Shown piece by piece: positions 1 to 12,900 of a stretch of DNA of 64,000 nucleotides. The position numbers and the translations under genes are program-made. The stretch comes from Flammulina velutipes (Eukaryota; Basidiomycota; Agaricomycetes; Agaricales; Physalacriaceae): assembly GCA_011800155.1 (NCBI GenBank), contig CM022368.1:3410001-3474000 (forward strand), in the 5' to 3' direction. Under the pieces are notes generated by a model that worked only from the letters and a program-made list of their open reading frames with translations, was not told where the DNA came from and made no database searches. How positions within the stretch are numbered: the first letter of the stretch is position 1; each line of letters starts with the position of its first letter.

Positions 1-418
1 AAGCTGGGAACGGGCAGCAAACAGGAGATGGAAAGAGAGAAAGAAACAAAGGCAAGCTAGGGTAGGGCTAGGGACACTCGTAGAAAGGATAACGATAACA
101 AGCTGTTGGGCAAAAGAAATGAAAGTGATGGTTACGTCAGCTCGCATCCCTGATCAGCTACTAGTCCGCTAACGTGGCGTTGCAGGATTCCTGACATACC
201 ATTGTCCTGACAACTGAATGCTTGAGATGAACCGAGGCCGCCGCACTATCCTAGCCTTGAATTAATTTTCACCTCCATCTAATAAATGTTCAGCAAAAGC
301 GGAAGCAAATTGACAGTGTGGCCAATGTTACTCAGGCTGAGCATCTACTTTTCGAACAAGCTGGACGTCTATTGCGTGCTAGTGATGTGTACTTACATTT
401 ATTTATTTTAATCAGTGC
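1..418. other. Non-coding left edge
   Basis: No convincing coding stretch on either strand. It lies downstream of the stop codon of the minus-strand dehydrogenase, so its right end should hold that gene's 3' untranslated region. I see no repeat or RNA gene in it. Confidence 0.4.
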
Positions 419-1629
419 CTACGCATCAAGAAACTTGTAAACGGAGGAAAAATCTTTATTTCCCATCTCTGGCTTCTCTTTGAGCATCCTAGCGTAAATG
501 GCCTTCGCTGCCTCGCCCAGTGGCAGCGGGCTTCCGGTTTCTTCGCCCACTTGCGTCGCAAGGCCTAGGTCCTAGAGATTAACCGTAAGCAACAATTAAT
601 GAACGGTCGGGAACCGAAGAGTATGACTGACTTTGAGCATTAGGCTGCTGGCAAACCCACCCTCATAATCTCGTTCGCAAGGCGGAGATACAGTAGATAA
701 GGAAGAAGGTACTGGATTATTGATAGAAATCGACCAGCAACTCCCAGTCGAGGAGCTAATAACGCTTGTCAGGACAGCTGGATCTAGCCCAAGCTTTTGC
801 CCCAGTAACATCGCTTCGGCAGTTACGATTTGCTGTACCCCCAGCATAAGCTTTATGAAAAGGATCAATGATTCTCCAGCGACCGATGAATAATGAAGAC
901 CGACGTTGTTGCAAATCTTTGCACCCAGTCCCGCTCCATTAGGGCCACAATGGATGATTCGTCGTCCCATTGATGACAAAATGGAGTGAGCTTGTGCAAA
1001 ATCTTCCTCAGAGCCGCCCACCAGGAAGGTGAGTGTACCCGCTTTCGCGCCGGTGACGCCTGTGTAAACTGATCAGTAAATGCTAATTCGCTAGACAATA
1101 TGCCACTAACCGCCAGAAACCGGTGCATCGACCATAGGTACTCCCATTCGAATCATCTTTACCGCAATGGCTTGAGCTTCCTGTACGTCCAATGTTGTTG
1201 AATCGATGGCAAGCGTGTCTTGAGCGACATCCGGATCTAGACTGAGGAGGGCGGGAATTATGTTTTCCTCGTAGACAGTCTTGACATGTGGAGTAGAAGG
1301 TAGCATAGTAATGATAGTTCCAGACGTTTGTGCGGCTCTGTGAATATCTAAATTGAGCTCGCAAGAATTACAAAAGCGGCGTACTGTTTAGGTGTTTCAG
1401 CGACGGAAAGATGTGCCCCAGGAAATTGACTCGCAAAGTTGTTGCAGAATTTATTGGCGTTATCCTGTATAGCATCGCAAACGACAAAGTGGGGGTCTTT
1501 CTCCACAGAGAGCCGTTTCGAAAACAGATTGAAAGCCATTTCGGAGCCCATTCGACCTAAGCCTATGAACGCTATAGTCTTTGAACGAGCATGTATATGA
1601 TTTAGAGGATTCAGAATACGATGCGCCAT
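419..1629 (-). CDS. 3-hydroxyisobutyrate dehydrogenase, probably mitochondrial
   Basis: NAD-dependent oxidation of 3-hydroxyisobutyrate to methylmalonate semialdehyde in valine breakdown is the known role of the family. The reading frame starts at the ATG at 1629 and shows a Rossmann dinucleotide motif (FIGLGRMGS), the substrate motif DAPVSGG, and the catalytic lysine segment GAGLGAKICNNV. The C-terminal part has RDYEGGFASSLMLKDLGLA and ends KDFSSVYKFLDA, both typical of the eukaryotic enzyme. Several short introns break the frame, for example near 1310-1385, 1030-1100 and 570-660. The N-terminus before the Rossmann fold is short, basic and Ser/His/Asn rich, compatible with mitochondrial import but not proof of it. 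The gene is divergent from the arrestin-like gene. Other beta-hydroxyacid dehydrogenases share the fold, but the DKD/KDFSSV tail favours HIBADH. Confidence 0.88.
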
Positions 1630-2175
1630 GTCCCAAGTCCTTAGCTTGTGGTAAGTTGATCGCAAGTTCGTGCGGGGAAAGCGTGGGGAAGAGTTGTGAT
1701 CTATGATCCGGGTGTCATTTGCACGTGCTCGGACCCACGGCGCGCAATAACACAAGGCATGGGATGGCCGGTGGGCGCCCGGCGGTGGCGGGATTGGCGA
1801 CCACTCTGGCGCAGGTCAATTCGAGAGAATACTATTTTAATTTATCGTCGAGATGAATGGGAACTGCTCCTGATCAACTTAAACTTCAAAGTTTCACCTG
1901 AATTAAACCCAACGGACATCCCCGATTTCGGTCCTTGTTTCCTCCCATCCATGTATCTATTTTGCGAATTGTGATTGGATGGATTTCCTTCGCCTATCTC
2001 AGCCTCCTCAAAATCGGGTTAGACCTCCGCACCGTTCTTGCAACAGTGTAAGGCACGCAGACGGTCTGGATCCGAGCGTTTGAAGGATAGGCCGCTCGTC
2101 ATTCAACTCTAGACTTCATCCTAGACCTCATAAGTTGGTGATTATCTTCTTGAAGTTCTTTTTATCATCTCCACC
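1630..2175. promoter_or_regulatory. Divergent promoter region of the dehydrogenase and arrestin-like genes
   Basis: A 546 bp gap between two divergent start codons. It holds a perfect CACGTG E-box at 1722-1727. No other strong element or coding exon was recognised. That both genes are driven from here is inference from their orientation. Confidence 0.4.
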
Positions 2176-3733
2176 ATGGACACCGACATCCCACTCGACA
2201 TACAGCTTCCATCGTACGAAATCGACGTCTCTGAGCACTCCCCGACCTACTCTGAGCGGCCGGGGGTTACAGAGATACGACTTCATCCGGAACCATTTGC
2301 ACCGCAGACATCTTCCTCGACACAACACTGGGTCTGCGAGACCAAGCACATGAAAATCGACTTGGGGCCTCACATATGGGGCTTAAACGCTCCAAGCTAT
2401 GGCCTAAATGGCGTAGTCGAGGGCACCATCCTATTCCTCAACAAACGGCCGAACGTTGAGCAAGTTAGCGTAACAGTGCGTGGGGTTATTTTTCTGATAT
2501 AGCTGTATCTTACTTCTGATACCAGTTCGAGGGTCGTTTGACAACATCCCGCCCCGCATATCATGCAGCGTCTGGAGATAACAGCAGTACATTAATTTCG
2601 CGCACAATTTCTCTATACTCGTCTTGTGCGGGCTCGATATTCGACTGGGAAGCGGAGCACAAATTTTCCATACCCATCCCAGCCGAAATCAACGCCGATG
2701 AAGGTCAGACACCAAGTCCACCATCCTACAATTGCTATTACTACGGTTCTTCGATGGAGGTGGCATACTATATAAAGGTCGACATGATTCACAGAGTGAC
2801 TGGCATACGAATGCACGAAACGCAAGTGCGCTATCTTGTTGATAAATATCATTCGCTCAATCTTTATCCTCAGCAAATTGATCCCTATATATTACTTGCC
2901 AAAGTCCCATCCATCGGAAGCGCCACTATCAGCGATACCAAGACCATCCCGATTACGCGACGACTCCGACCTCTATCTATCTTGGCTCAACAGAGTGCAC
3001 ACCGTCCCCATGACGCCCCAGTGGCCGAATTCGAAGTGCAAGCTTGAACTTTCGTCCTTCGAGAAATCTGTATTTGTGAGTCAATTGTCCTTGCCGCTCT
3101 TGATATAGATAGGCTCACTTCTTCGATAGTTATCAATACCCAACCCACCGAAGTTTTGCTCTGGCGATAGTATACCCTTTGGCGTTAGCCTCATATACCC
3201 CAATGACCCAGCCTTCGCCAAGATCTTGACTCGCTGTATACGCGTCATTCTACTCAAACGCATCGTGTTTGGAACGAAGAGGAGAATTTTAGCTGTGAAA
3301 TCAGAAGAATCGGAGAATCCGCACCACGAATGGCCTCTGGATTCTGGCACTCTCAAGTCTCAGAATGAATTCGCGGAGGGTATTCGATTACTGCGAGGTT
3401 CAATCAAGGCCGGCGTAGGAGGCAAAGAAGCATCATGGACTGTTGACGGGACTGGCGTTCAGGTAAGAAGTTCAATTCATCTTCCATGACCAAGGTCTGA
3501 ATCCCGATGTTTAGTATATCCTGCAAGCATCGATAATTCCGCCCAGGAGTATGGCGGGACATATACCAAACTTCCAGTCCGAACTAGTGGTCGATATTAC
3601 GACAGATCACTGGGATCCTTTGCCACATATAGATCACTGTGTTATCCGTGGAATTCCAACGCCAGCCATCGGTCTGGCAAGTGATCCTCAGGCTAACTGG
3701 ATTGGCAATTCTAGCTATTCAGCTATGGTATGA
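2176..3733 (+). CDS. Arrestin-like (N-terminal arrestin fold) protein
   Basis: The protein starts MDTDIPLDIQLPSYEID at the ATG at 2176 and carries a segment typical of the fungal arrestin family: a proline-rich leader, then beta-sandwich stretches such as YGLNGVVEGTILFLNK, followed by an IYYLPKSHPSEAP segment and the second sandwich (GDSIPFGVSLIYPND). Exon 1 runs 2176-2475; the first intron is 2476-2525. An apparent frame change near 2825-2920 is explained by another intron whose donor is the GTGCGC at about 2826. Further introns lie near 3075-3130 and 3461-3513. The stop is TGA at 3731-3733. Alpha-arrestins act as adaptors that recruit ubiquitin ligases to membrane proteins in known cases; no PY motif stands out here, so the partner is unknown. 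This type of gene is common and expanded in Agaricomycetes. Confidence 0.7.
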
Positions 3734-4582
3734 GGAGAAACGACCTATATTATCGACAGAATCGCACTGTATCTATACCACACATTTATCTATATGTTTA
3801 TTCAACCTTAAATTATAAAGCCAAAACTGTATCGCGATTCGCGATGAACAATTCCTCAGATAATTTATGATGGCCGGAAGCAAAGATGGATGTGCCTTTC
3901 GTCTCCTACCACCATCATATGTATGCCTGTTTACCGTCCTTGGCTACGACGCCTCTGCTCCAGATCGCCTTTACCTCTCGGACTCCTCTTGTGGGCTTGT
4001 ATTATCACACATAGAATCGAATAGATGGCCTGGCAGCATTCTAGGATGACCGAGCACGTTCGCGGTTCATTTCCAAGTCAACTCCTCAATTCAGGATACC
4101 GTGACTAGCCGTCCACACGGTGGATTTTAGAGACATTCTCTCGACCTGCCATTCCCAAGGCGCTATGTCTTTCGATACCTGGAGGAATTTACCTGTGCTG
4201 TCAGCGCGGCCAACGAGGGCTATGCGTCGCCAGCCACTTCCCCGTTCTGACTCGGACGCACGTCGGCGACCGCGATGTGCCAAATACGCTAAGTACGTAC
4301 AAAGGAGTCGACTGCCTACCGTCACGCAATTTCATCGTTGCGCAAACGGCTTTGGGCAGCACCGCCACCCCCGTCTTCCACAGAACGCTCACTTGCTGCA
4401 ATAGAACGACTCCAGTATTACCTAATATGCCAGTTCAAGTTCTACAAGATCTTCCGTTTCCGTCAACTACGCACCGTCGGTAACCGCTTTACCGCCTCTC
4501 GTGGCAATGCCGATTCTGTGGCAAAACTTTTGTCGCTTCCTTAAATACGCAGCGCCATTCCTTGTTTTCGCTTCACACCACT
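3734..4582. other. Intergenic region, no gene recognised
   Basis: About 850 bp between two plus-strand genes. Several short open frames overlap each other on both strands but none has a family signature or a splice pattern I trust. A near-perfect palindrome with 7 bp arms round a single central base (ATCGCGATTCGCGAT) lies at 3831-3845, just after the arrestin-like gene. The right end should be the promoter of the protease gene. Confidence 0.4.
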
Positions 4583-6474
4583 ATGCATCTTCGCACAATT
4601 CTCTTCACTACTTCCGCACTCTCTGCGACATTCGTATTCGGATATCCCTTGGAGTTCAATATCACTGCAACTCCCAAGAGTAGTGTCATCAGCCACCTGG
4701 GGCAAAACCTACGTCGCTCTCAGCTGGCTGTGACAGGTGTCCAAGATCTAGTATACACCATAGACGTTGCTCTAGACAGTAAGGACGAGGTTTACACTGT
4801 GGTACTCGACTCGGGGAGGTATGATCGCGTTCGCTCGTACCACAGGCTTAGGCTGATTCAATTTTAGCTCTGAGTTCTGGGTATCCCCGTTGGATGGGAA
4901 AGCAGTACGCAACAGCAAAAGTCTCCCGAACGTGAGCCCTTCAGTTATCCTAATAGGAGGCACTACCATTAGAGGTATGTGTAATGCTGGTACTCATCGA
5001 TTTTCAATTATTGATCGTGCATTCCAAACACTAGGAGCATTTAAGACGGCAAATTTAAACTTTGCTGGCGAAACAATTCCCGATCAGGCCTTCTGTATGC
5101 ACATCTTATCATTTAAGTCACTTCAGATTTGACGCGTCTCTACATAGATGAAGCTTCCAGTACTGGTGGACTTACTGACAAGGGGGTCTTAGGACTCCGA
5201 ATTGATCTCAAGAATAACCTCGTAAATGAACTGAAAGACATCAGAGCCTACCGGCCTCTACAACGAGTTTTCATGCAAGATACAAAGTTGCCTCACTATG
5301 TTACTGTTCTACTGGGCCGCTCACAAGGTGCGCGTTACCTACCACGGCTTATTTACCCACTAACCTTAGTCCGTAGGTGAAGCGACTTCTAGTGGAAAAT
5401 TCACAATCGGCGAAACTCTACGCGAGTATGTCGAGGTTGAAGAGCAGCCCAAACTCAAACATCCTTCCGGAGAGTCCTTCAAGTTCTTGATGGATGAGGA
5501 CAGTATACTGGACAAAGATGATAAAGCCATTGATTTGGGTACAAAGCCGTTAACAGCGATAGCAGATACTGGTTTTACTCTGACTCAAGTACCCTTGTAA
5601 GTCATATATCCAAAGGTCCCTCTATAATCTAACACACCAGCTAGTTGGGTTGCTGAAGCGATCTATGGAGGATATCCTGGCGCGCGAGAAGGGCTATATC
5701 AAATGGATATGACCTGGTTCGTTCCTTGCACACAAGAAGTTAAGGTCACAATTCAACTTGGAGGAAAGAAGTTTCCTATACATCCTTTGGACGCAACAAT
5801 GTATGTTCTGACTTGTCACTGTACGAAGCCACCTTATATGAAACGGTTAACAGGGATCCGGGGGACATTGATGATTCTGATGACGGCAAATCCGAAAAGT
5901 CTGACGATACCAAATCTGAGAATTCAGAGGAGTCGGAGGGTTCGAACCAGTCTTACAAGTCCTACACCTCTTACAAGTCTTACAAGTCTAATAAGTCTGA
6001 TAAGTCGTCCAACTCCGACGGCTCAGATAAGAACAAGGATAAAGTGAAAATGTGCATTGGCACTGTAAGTCGATAATTCCTACCATCCCCGATATGTTCA
6101 GCTCCTAACTTCTGATTCAATAGTTCCAGCCTATGAGCATTGACACCGACGAGACAGATATAGTTCTTGGCGCATCATTCCGTGAGTACTTGAATCATGA
6201 ACATAGACTTCTTACTAACATTTATGACTTAGTTCGTAATGCCTATCTTCTGAATCACTACGGGTCAGATATTAAAGAGAGCAAGAAGGATGGATATACA
6301 CAATTGCTGCCATTGACAACTGACTCTGAAACTGGTGCGTCCCACCGTCGCATGTTTTATATAACGCGCAGGCTGATAATATTGGTTTTAGCACACAAAG
6401 AGTTCGAAGCAGCTCGGTGCAATGGGGAGGACTGTGATGAGTTTAGAAAGAAAGAAGCTAAGAAATCACAGTAA
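4583..6474 (+). CDS. Pepsin-type aspartic protease (A1 family) with Ser/Lys-rich insert
   Basis: The start ATG at 4583 opens a signal peptide (MHLRTILFTTSALSATFVFG), so the product enters the secretory pathway. Splicing GGGGAG to CTCTGAG around 4820-4867 restores the first catalytic motif, VVLDSGSSEFW. The second catalytic motif reads AIADTGFTLTQ, where the usual DTGT/DTGS has Phe in the fourth place. Between them are short introns near 4976-5034, 5098-5131, 5328-5376 and 5597-5640. After the second motif comes a long low-complexity segment (about 5860-6050) made of Ser, Lys, Asp and Tyr with SYKS/NKSDKS units, then a conserved-looking tail with DIVLGASF, which matches the usual ILG-x-x-F near the C-terminus of the fold. 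The stop is at 6472-6474. The insert is unusual in place and composition. Enzyme activity is likely but not certain because of the altered second motif. Confidence 0.85.
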
Positions 6475-7138
6475 AAATAATCTGGCCTCGTACCGCGCAG
6501 GAGGGATGACGAGAACGAGCCCAGGTTACGGTCATGAAAATAACGTAGGAAAGGCACTAATAATTGCATCTACAGATTAAATTAAATGAACGATCTCGTT
6601 TCACTGAACGACTCGGTAGGATACATGATGTGGTACGGGATACTGAAAATCCAGCACACCATGCACAGGAGCATACAGTCCCGACTTGACACACACGTTG
6701 AAGCCTGTTGATGAACTGAGGTCATCTGGCGAAAAGCCTCCATAGGAAAGGCCCTCCCAGATTGAGTTTTTCGTCGAAGAGCCCGACGCCAGTACTAGTA
6801 GAGCTCGAGCCTTATCATCCTCTCACTCCGCCAACCCAAGATTCATCCGTAGCGGTCGGGAATAACGACTCCTCTGTGGACTCGAATGGCGACAGACCGT
6901 TCAAGAGTTCGACTTGCTTCCCAGAGTTTATTGCGCAATGTTTCGTGGTTTTGTCGCGGGTCATGCTGAGAAGCAAGGAATGATTAGTTGCACCGTGTGA
7001 GTCAAATTGGCGGCAAAAAAGATCCACGTAGGCATCCTTGAACGTTGAACTTTGAGCTGCATGGTAGAAGGAAGGTAACCCCGAGATCGTGCTTTGCCTT
7101 CGGCAATCAAAAGTTTTCACCATTAACGTTCACCTGCA
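6475..7138. other. Intergenic region, no gene recognised
   Basis: About 660 bp between two plus-strand genes. A 73-codon open frame at 6762-6983 lacks an ATG start and has no family signature. The right end should be the promoter of the ankyrin gene. Confidence 0.35.
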
Positions 7139-7776
7139 ATGGCCGATACACGACCAACGACAGTTCCTACTGTCGAAGAAAATGATGACCTACTACTGGC
7201 ATGCAGATATGGCGATCTCGAAGATGTCCAGACGTTTGTAGAGCGCTTCAATGCCGCGTCCCTCGAACACATTACAGATGATAATGGGAACACGATACTA
7301 CACATGATATCAGCCAATGGCCACACAGGTTCAATCTATTTGGCCTTCCCTAGTTCAATCGCTAATGAATGCTCTATCCACTAGATCTATTGTCTTACAT
7401 TCTGGCCCTCCCATCATTCCCCACATCCTTGCTACAGTCCACCAATTCTTCAGGATCTACACCTCTGCACTGGGCTTCGCTGAACTCTCATCTTGCGATA
7501 GCCCAATTGCTTGTAAAGGCAGGCGGACCTCAGCTCATCGACATAAAGAACAAAGCAGGCCGAAGTCCACTCGGTGAAGCAGAGATGTCGGGCTGGGAGG
7601 ACGGCGCAAAATACTTCGTAACTGTCATGGTTCTAGGGAAAGACGGAGAGACAGACGAATCAGATGAAAAAATAGATCCCGAGCAGAGTATCGAAGTAAC
7701 GATCGAGGATGCGGAAGGAGGCGTAGCGAAGATGACCTTGGGAGGCGACTCAGAAGGCCAGTCAAGTAGACCATGA
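7139..7776 (+). CDS. YAR1: Yar1-like ankyrin-repeat protein (putative Rps3 chaperone)
   Basis: Two exons, 7139-7328 and 7385-7776, joined across a 56 bp intron (7329-7384), give a protein of about 193 residues, close to yeast Yar1 (200). The N-terminal acidic leader (EENDDLLLACRYGDLEDV) begins the ankyrin region. The second repeat contains GSTPLHWASLNSHLAIAQLL, very like the yeast TALHWASLNGKLDVVKLL, and a third conserved stretch, NKAGRSPLGEAEMSGWEDGAKYF, matches the yeast capping region. The tail is acidic. In yeast this protein binds ribosomal protein S3 (uS3), keeps it soluble and escorts it to the nucleus for 40S assembly. The assignment comes from recognised similarity, not from a search. 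It converges with the kinase-like gene, whose stop is only 60 bp away. Confidence 0.8.
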
Positions 7777-7835
7777 ATAGTGTATGATATACATTGTCAG
7801 TGAAGCGGTACATTGCTCTGTTCGAAATTCCAAGT

Positions 7836-9771
7836 CTAAGCTATCCGAGGTTTACGATGCTTTCTAGCCAGGTCTGGCCGAATCTCTAGGAAGTCCTTCC
7901 TTGCTTCACGCAGCTCGCCACATTTCTTCCTTCCCGGACACGTGTGCCTTTCTGAATGTCCAAAATCTATGATGCGTACGTCTCCTTTCTCGTCGATGAC
8001 TACGTTTCGCGAAACAAAATCGTTATGTAGGAATCCAGCAATGTGAAGTCCATCTAGACAACGCAGGATATTTTTTCTACAACAAGATCAAGTCAGCTCT
8101 TTGAAACAAACACCAGGAGACAGTTATAACATACGCTTGCGTCGTAGTCAACCCTTCGAGCGACTCGCGTTGCCATCCATCTATACCCTTCAAATGAGTA
8201 CCACCGTCGTCTAAAATGATCATAGCAGCAGTATCATCCTCCAGAATGTATGATCCGTAGTAGGTTGGTGCGATGGTGTCAGAGCGGCTCGTAAGAACAT
8301 CGTAAATGTGCGCTTCTCGTGCGAGGCCTAGAAAATGTGTCCGACGTGCCATTTTTGCAATAACAGACCTAACAGACCCGTCAAGGAATTTTGCTGTCCC
8401 GCGCCAAGTCATATCATAAGGCCTTCGCAGTGGTTCGACAAGAGTGATATCGGCTAAATTCTTTGCTGCAGGAAGTGGGGATTGGGCTCTCCGTTGTACA
8501 TCAAGAGGCCCGAAATCCCATAGGTAATCGATATTCTCTGTAGAGTCCATGTTGTTGGAAGAAGTGAATGGGGGCAGCATAGACAGTGTTACTGGTGTAT
8601 CAGGGGATGTGCTGAAAAAGCTGCACGGGAAGAGGGAGCGCGATTTGGGAGAAAGATTTGGCTGGGAGAAAGAGAGTTTGATTGGTGGCTTTTGACTCAC
8701 CGGGGAGGCATCCATGGACCTGGCCTCCAAAATCGTAGGAAGTCCAAGTTCGAATACTGGAGTGCTATGATTGTTTTCTTTATCGCTTTTCGGATAGAGC
8801 TCAGCAGTGATAACGCCAGTCGGCCGAATCTTCTCAGCTGTTTTCGGCAAGAGCAGAGACGTTAAAATGCCTATGAGAGGTATCGACTGCGAGTCCAAAG
8901 TTGACCTGAGACGATAAGAATCGGATAACGATATTACGATACTGCCATCAGGACGGTGACCTAATATCAATGACGATGAGCGTGTATTCAACAAAAACTC
9001 CCTCTAGACTCACATAGCTCGGAGAACACGATTGTGGCACCGGTGAATAATACTCCAAAACCATGGTGTGATGATCCTTTTGAAACGTCGAGAAGATGTA
9101 ATGCCATCTACAGCGGACGTATGTGAACAAAGTAGTCCAGCGTAAAAGTGACAAAGTCTCACCTTCATAGCGAGGGCAGAACCGTCGGAAAGGGACCCTT
9201 GGTTTAATGCTTTCCCGCGAAGTAAGTCGGGTAGATAGTATTGTAGAACATGAGGTGCCTCGAAGTCCAAGGCGATTACTGTAAGACGCTCCTCGTCCTG
9301 AGTTACTGCTTGCAAGTTGTAGCCACCGTGAAGTAATTCTGAAGACGGAGTAAGAACATAACGTATCGTGGGGTCCAATTCGGTGAGTAGAATGTCAAGC
9401 ACGTTAACAAAGCGCTGGGCGTAGTCATAGATAGCCATTTTGTCCAAGAACGACTGAGGTTCTTTTCTTGTGCGTAGCGATTCGAGGACAACGAGAACCG
9501 GGTAAGGTATAGGCGTGTCTGTCAGGCCATGATCCCCCAGGAAATCTGTGAAAGCCTGGCGAATGCGAGATGTTATGGAAGAGTCGTGGGTTACATATGA
9601 TGGTCGAAGGAGTGGTGGAAAGAGGTCGACGTAGGGGTCTATGTTGTGATCTTCATGTTGATCAAAGTTATTTGAAACCGGTGGGAGGCAGTAAGTGGCA
9701 AGGTCGCCCCATGTTGTAGGCAGTTCTGACAATGTCATGACAGTACGAAAGAGAGTCGTTGTCGGCATCAA
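7836..9771 (-). CDS. Protein-kinase-like fold protein with HND catalytic loop
   Basis: The predicted product starts MMPTTTLFRTV at 9771 (an in-frame ATG at 9738 is an alternative) and ends at the TAG at 7836-7838. The N-terminal half (to about 9010) has no family I recognise. The C-terminal half is a kinase-like fold: a lysine region around SVIAKMARRTHFLGLAREA, then a catalytic loop read across a short intron as HNDFVSRNVVIDE, and the metal-binding IIDFGHSE. The loop has Asn in place of the Arg of the usual HRD, a trait of RIO-like and choline-kinase-like folds and of several basidiomycete kinase-like families. Catalytic Asp, the following Asn and DFG are all present, so phosphotransfer is possible. 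Substrate is unknown. Introns lie near 9002-9160 and 8080-8145. A Ser/Pro-rich middle segment around 8600-8760 is likely disordered. Confidence 0.7.
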
Positions 9772-9962
9772 TCCCGGCCCATGGATCCCGATTCCCGACG
9801 ATGCATTCTTTCGGGCCGTACATTGGCTTGTGTGCTACGGAGGAGATGGAAGTGTCGGACAACTCAGAGGGCTCCAGCGCGAGCGGGATATGTTTGAAGA
9901 AAGGCAAGGAGGCACCAAGACTAGGCGTACATTTGTAATCGGAACTTTACGTAGAATTGTTT

Positions 9963-12900
9963 TTATGCACCACTACGACCAGCCGCTTTGACAACCCCAG
10001 CTGCAAGAGTAGGTAAAGCCTTGATTGCGTTTTCCACCGGCGGCGAAGGTAGGAAACCCGCCCTCACCAACCAAGCCAGATATCTGCCCATTATCTCGTC
10101 ATCCACCGTCATATTCAGACGATCCGTATGCGGCGCTAGCACCTTGTGAGTGTTGGTGTCGTCTAATTCGGGCGCTTTGGTGCTCGTAGGCAGATCGTCA
10201 AGCACAAAGTGTAGCAATGGATACAATGCGTTGTCCTGCACTTCCATGACATGCTGCTCGAGCTTGCGACGCCATACGAGGTACTCGCAGGTCTCTGTAG
10301 GGAAGCCATATTGTGCCAGTGGCGATAGCATGCCGTTGAAGGTGGGAGGTGGTCGGGCAGTGATATGCATGACCGACATTGGTGCCTCAGGCAAAGGTGA
10401 TATCGCTGCGAGAGACGTTGCTAGTGCTACATGATCCACGGGAACCATGTTGATAGTGTTGTTCATGTCGGGTACTAAGCCCAGTTGAATGCAGCCTTTG
10501 ACCATGCGCCAAATGAAGTCGTCAGTGTTTGTCACTATGAGCGCCAATCAGCACATATTGGATGAGATCTTATACAAGAACGTACCCGCAGACGTTGAAT
10601 CACCGACTACATAGCCAGGACGGACGATGTGTCCACGTAGACCTCGGCGACCAGCCTCAAAGAGAAGTTTCTCAGACACCCACTTCGTTTGACCATATCC
10701 AGTCTTCAAAGTCGACCGAGCTCCTTCCAAATCATCACTCTCTGGTATTCCCTTCAAGCCCGAATCTCGGCTAGCGAGAGTCTCGGCCAGCCTGACATAG
10801 TGCTCGGAATCTATGGCAGATGTAGATGAAACGAAGACTAGAGACTTTTGCTTGGTCGTCGAAGCTAGTTCGATGGCTGTCAGCGTTGCAATGACGTTAG
10901 CTGCACGAAGCTTCTCGTATGGATACACCCAATGGACCTGTACTCATCCTGTCAGTACATGTTACGAAAGGACATAGAAGAAATGGACAAACCAAGGCGC
11001 CATTGTGTAACACGACATCGGCTTCTCGAGTGACATTCTCCCAATTATCACCTAAGCCAAAACGCTCGAGACCAAGATCACCCGTCAAGACCTCTAACCG
11101 TCCTTCGGTGACCCACTCATCATCCCAAACCCCGCGATCCGTAGAGCCTTCCTTCAACCTGTCTAGTCCCTTCTGCTTGTCTGAAGCACGGACCAAACAT
11201 ATGACCTTCTTGACATTCGGTCGTGAGAGAAGGTCGCGCAGCACAAACGCGCCAAGGAATCCAGTAGCACCCGTCAAGAACACTGTAAGGGGCCCATTGA
11301 AGTCCACACGCAATGGTCCATACGAGTCCTGCAATTTCCCCACCAGCTCGTCATAGTCATGACCGTACTCGACGGCAGTAGCAGGCTTGGATGACGGTGT
11401 GGAGGGAACTGCTAGATGACCATTGGAAGATGGCGCGTCAGAATCCTTGTAAGTAAGTCCAAAGTCCGCATTTCGAAGAGCTTCCACGGCTTGAACGAGA
11501 CCGCCAATCGTCGGTTGGTCGAATATCAAGCCAAGTGGGGCTTCCACGACAAAGGCCTTGCGAATCTCAAAGATGAGACGAGTGGCGAGGATAGAATGGC
11601 CACCGAGGTCGAAGAAGCTCTCATCTAGTGGTATCGGTTGAGGTGCATTGGGCAAGACACCAGCCCAGAGGCTGCGCATCTTCTCTTCCGTCGAACTTGG
11701 CTTGCCAGATGACTGTGCTACTGCTGATACCGCCTGGGCAGTATCGGGGAAGGGCAAGATGGGCTTGTCAATCTTGCCATTGGGGTTCAGAGGCATCCGC
11801 TTGAGAGGAACGAACACTATCATGTCGTCAGAATCTATGCCACGTCAATATTGGACCAACTTACGAGTCGGCACGCTGTAACTTGGTAGCTTCTTCTTGA
11901 GGTACTCTCGGATATCTTTGATAAGGCGACGATACTTTCTTATTCCATGTACAAGACCCTTGCTGTCTTCCGCATCGCTCACGTCGCTGGCAAACCCGCT
12001 AAGCTTGTCGCTCTCCAGTGGAACGAAGTAGCTGACGAGGATCTTCTCTTCGTCCTTATCACGTCTGACCAAGGTGACATTCTCCCTGATAAGAGGGTGT
12101 TGGCTGAGATGAGTGTCGATTTCGCCAAGTTCGATTCTAAATCCTCGAATTTTGACCTGGTCATCGGCACGACCCGTGCATTCGACGATACCGTCTGGAA
12201 GATAGCGACCAAGATCTCCAGAGCGATACATTCTGTCGCGTACACCCTTCCAGTATCGAGCCTCCGGTCCTGGTAGCGAGCCAGTGGTCGGATGCTTGAT
12301 GGTATCTTTGAACGTGACGGTGGAGGCAGAAAACCAGTTGTTCACGAACTTCTGCGCAGAGGCGTCGGTATCAAGGTACCCCTCAGCGAGGCCACCCGAA
12401 CGGACATAAATCTCTCCGACTTCTCCAACAGCGCATGGAACGTTCTTGTCGTTTCGGTTCACAACCAGAAGCTGTACATCAACCATGCCCTCACCTGCGG
12501 GCATGATGTCTTTTTGTGTCGCGAGGAAAGTAGGATCGACGGAGATAGATGGAATGGCGAAGTATGACACCGCACGTTGGGTTTCCGTAGTGCCATACAT
12601 GTTGATAATGCGGACATTGGCGGCGAGGGACTGAAGTCGAAGACAATCGCGCTTTGTTAACACATCTCCAACGAAGAATGCATTGAGGAGGGAAGGGATC
12701 TGCCGAGTAGCTTGCGCTGATAACAACTGACCCATAGCAGGCGTTAGGTGAGTGACGGTAACTTCGCTTTCCGCCATCCATTCTGCCAGTCGGCCGGGAG
12801 TGCCAATGTCATCTGCTGTGGGTACGTGCAGTTGTGCCCCGAAGAAGAGTGGCGTGAACACTGAAGACGGCATTCAACGGGGATAAGAGAGTGATACAGT

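Noticed and set aside
2826..3047. Frameshift in the arrestin-like gene
   Set aside because: The change of frame is explained by a GTGCGC intron; the two halves then read as one conserved protein.
5928..5942. GGTTCGAACC as a tRNA T-loop
   Set aside because: It lies inside the protease coding exon and has no cloverleaf around it.
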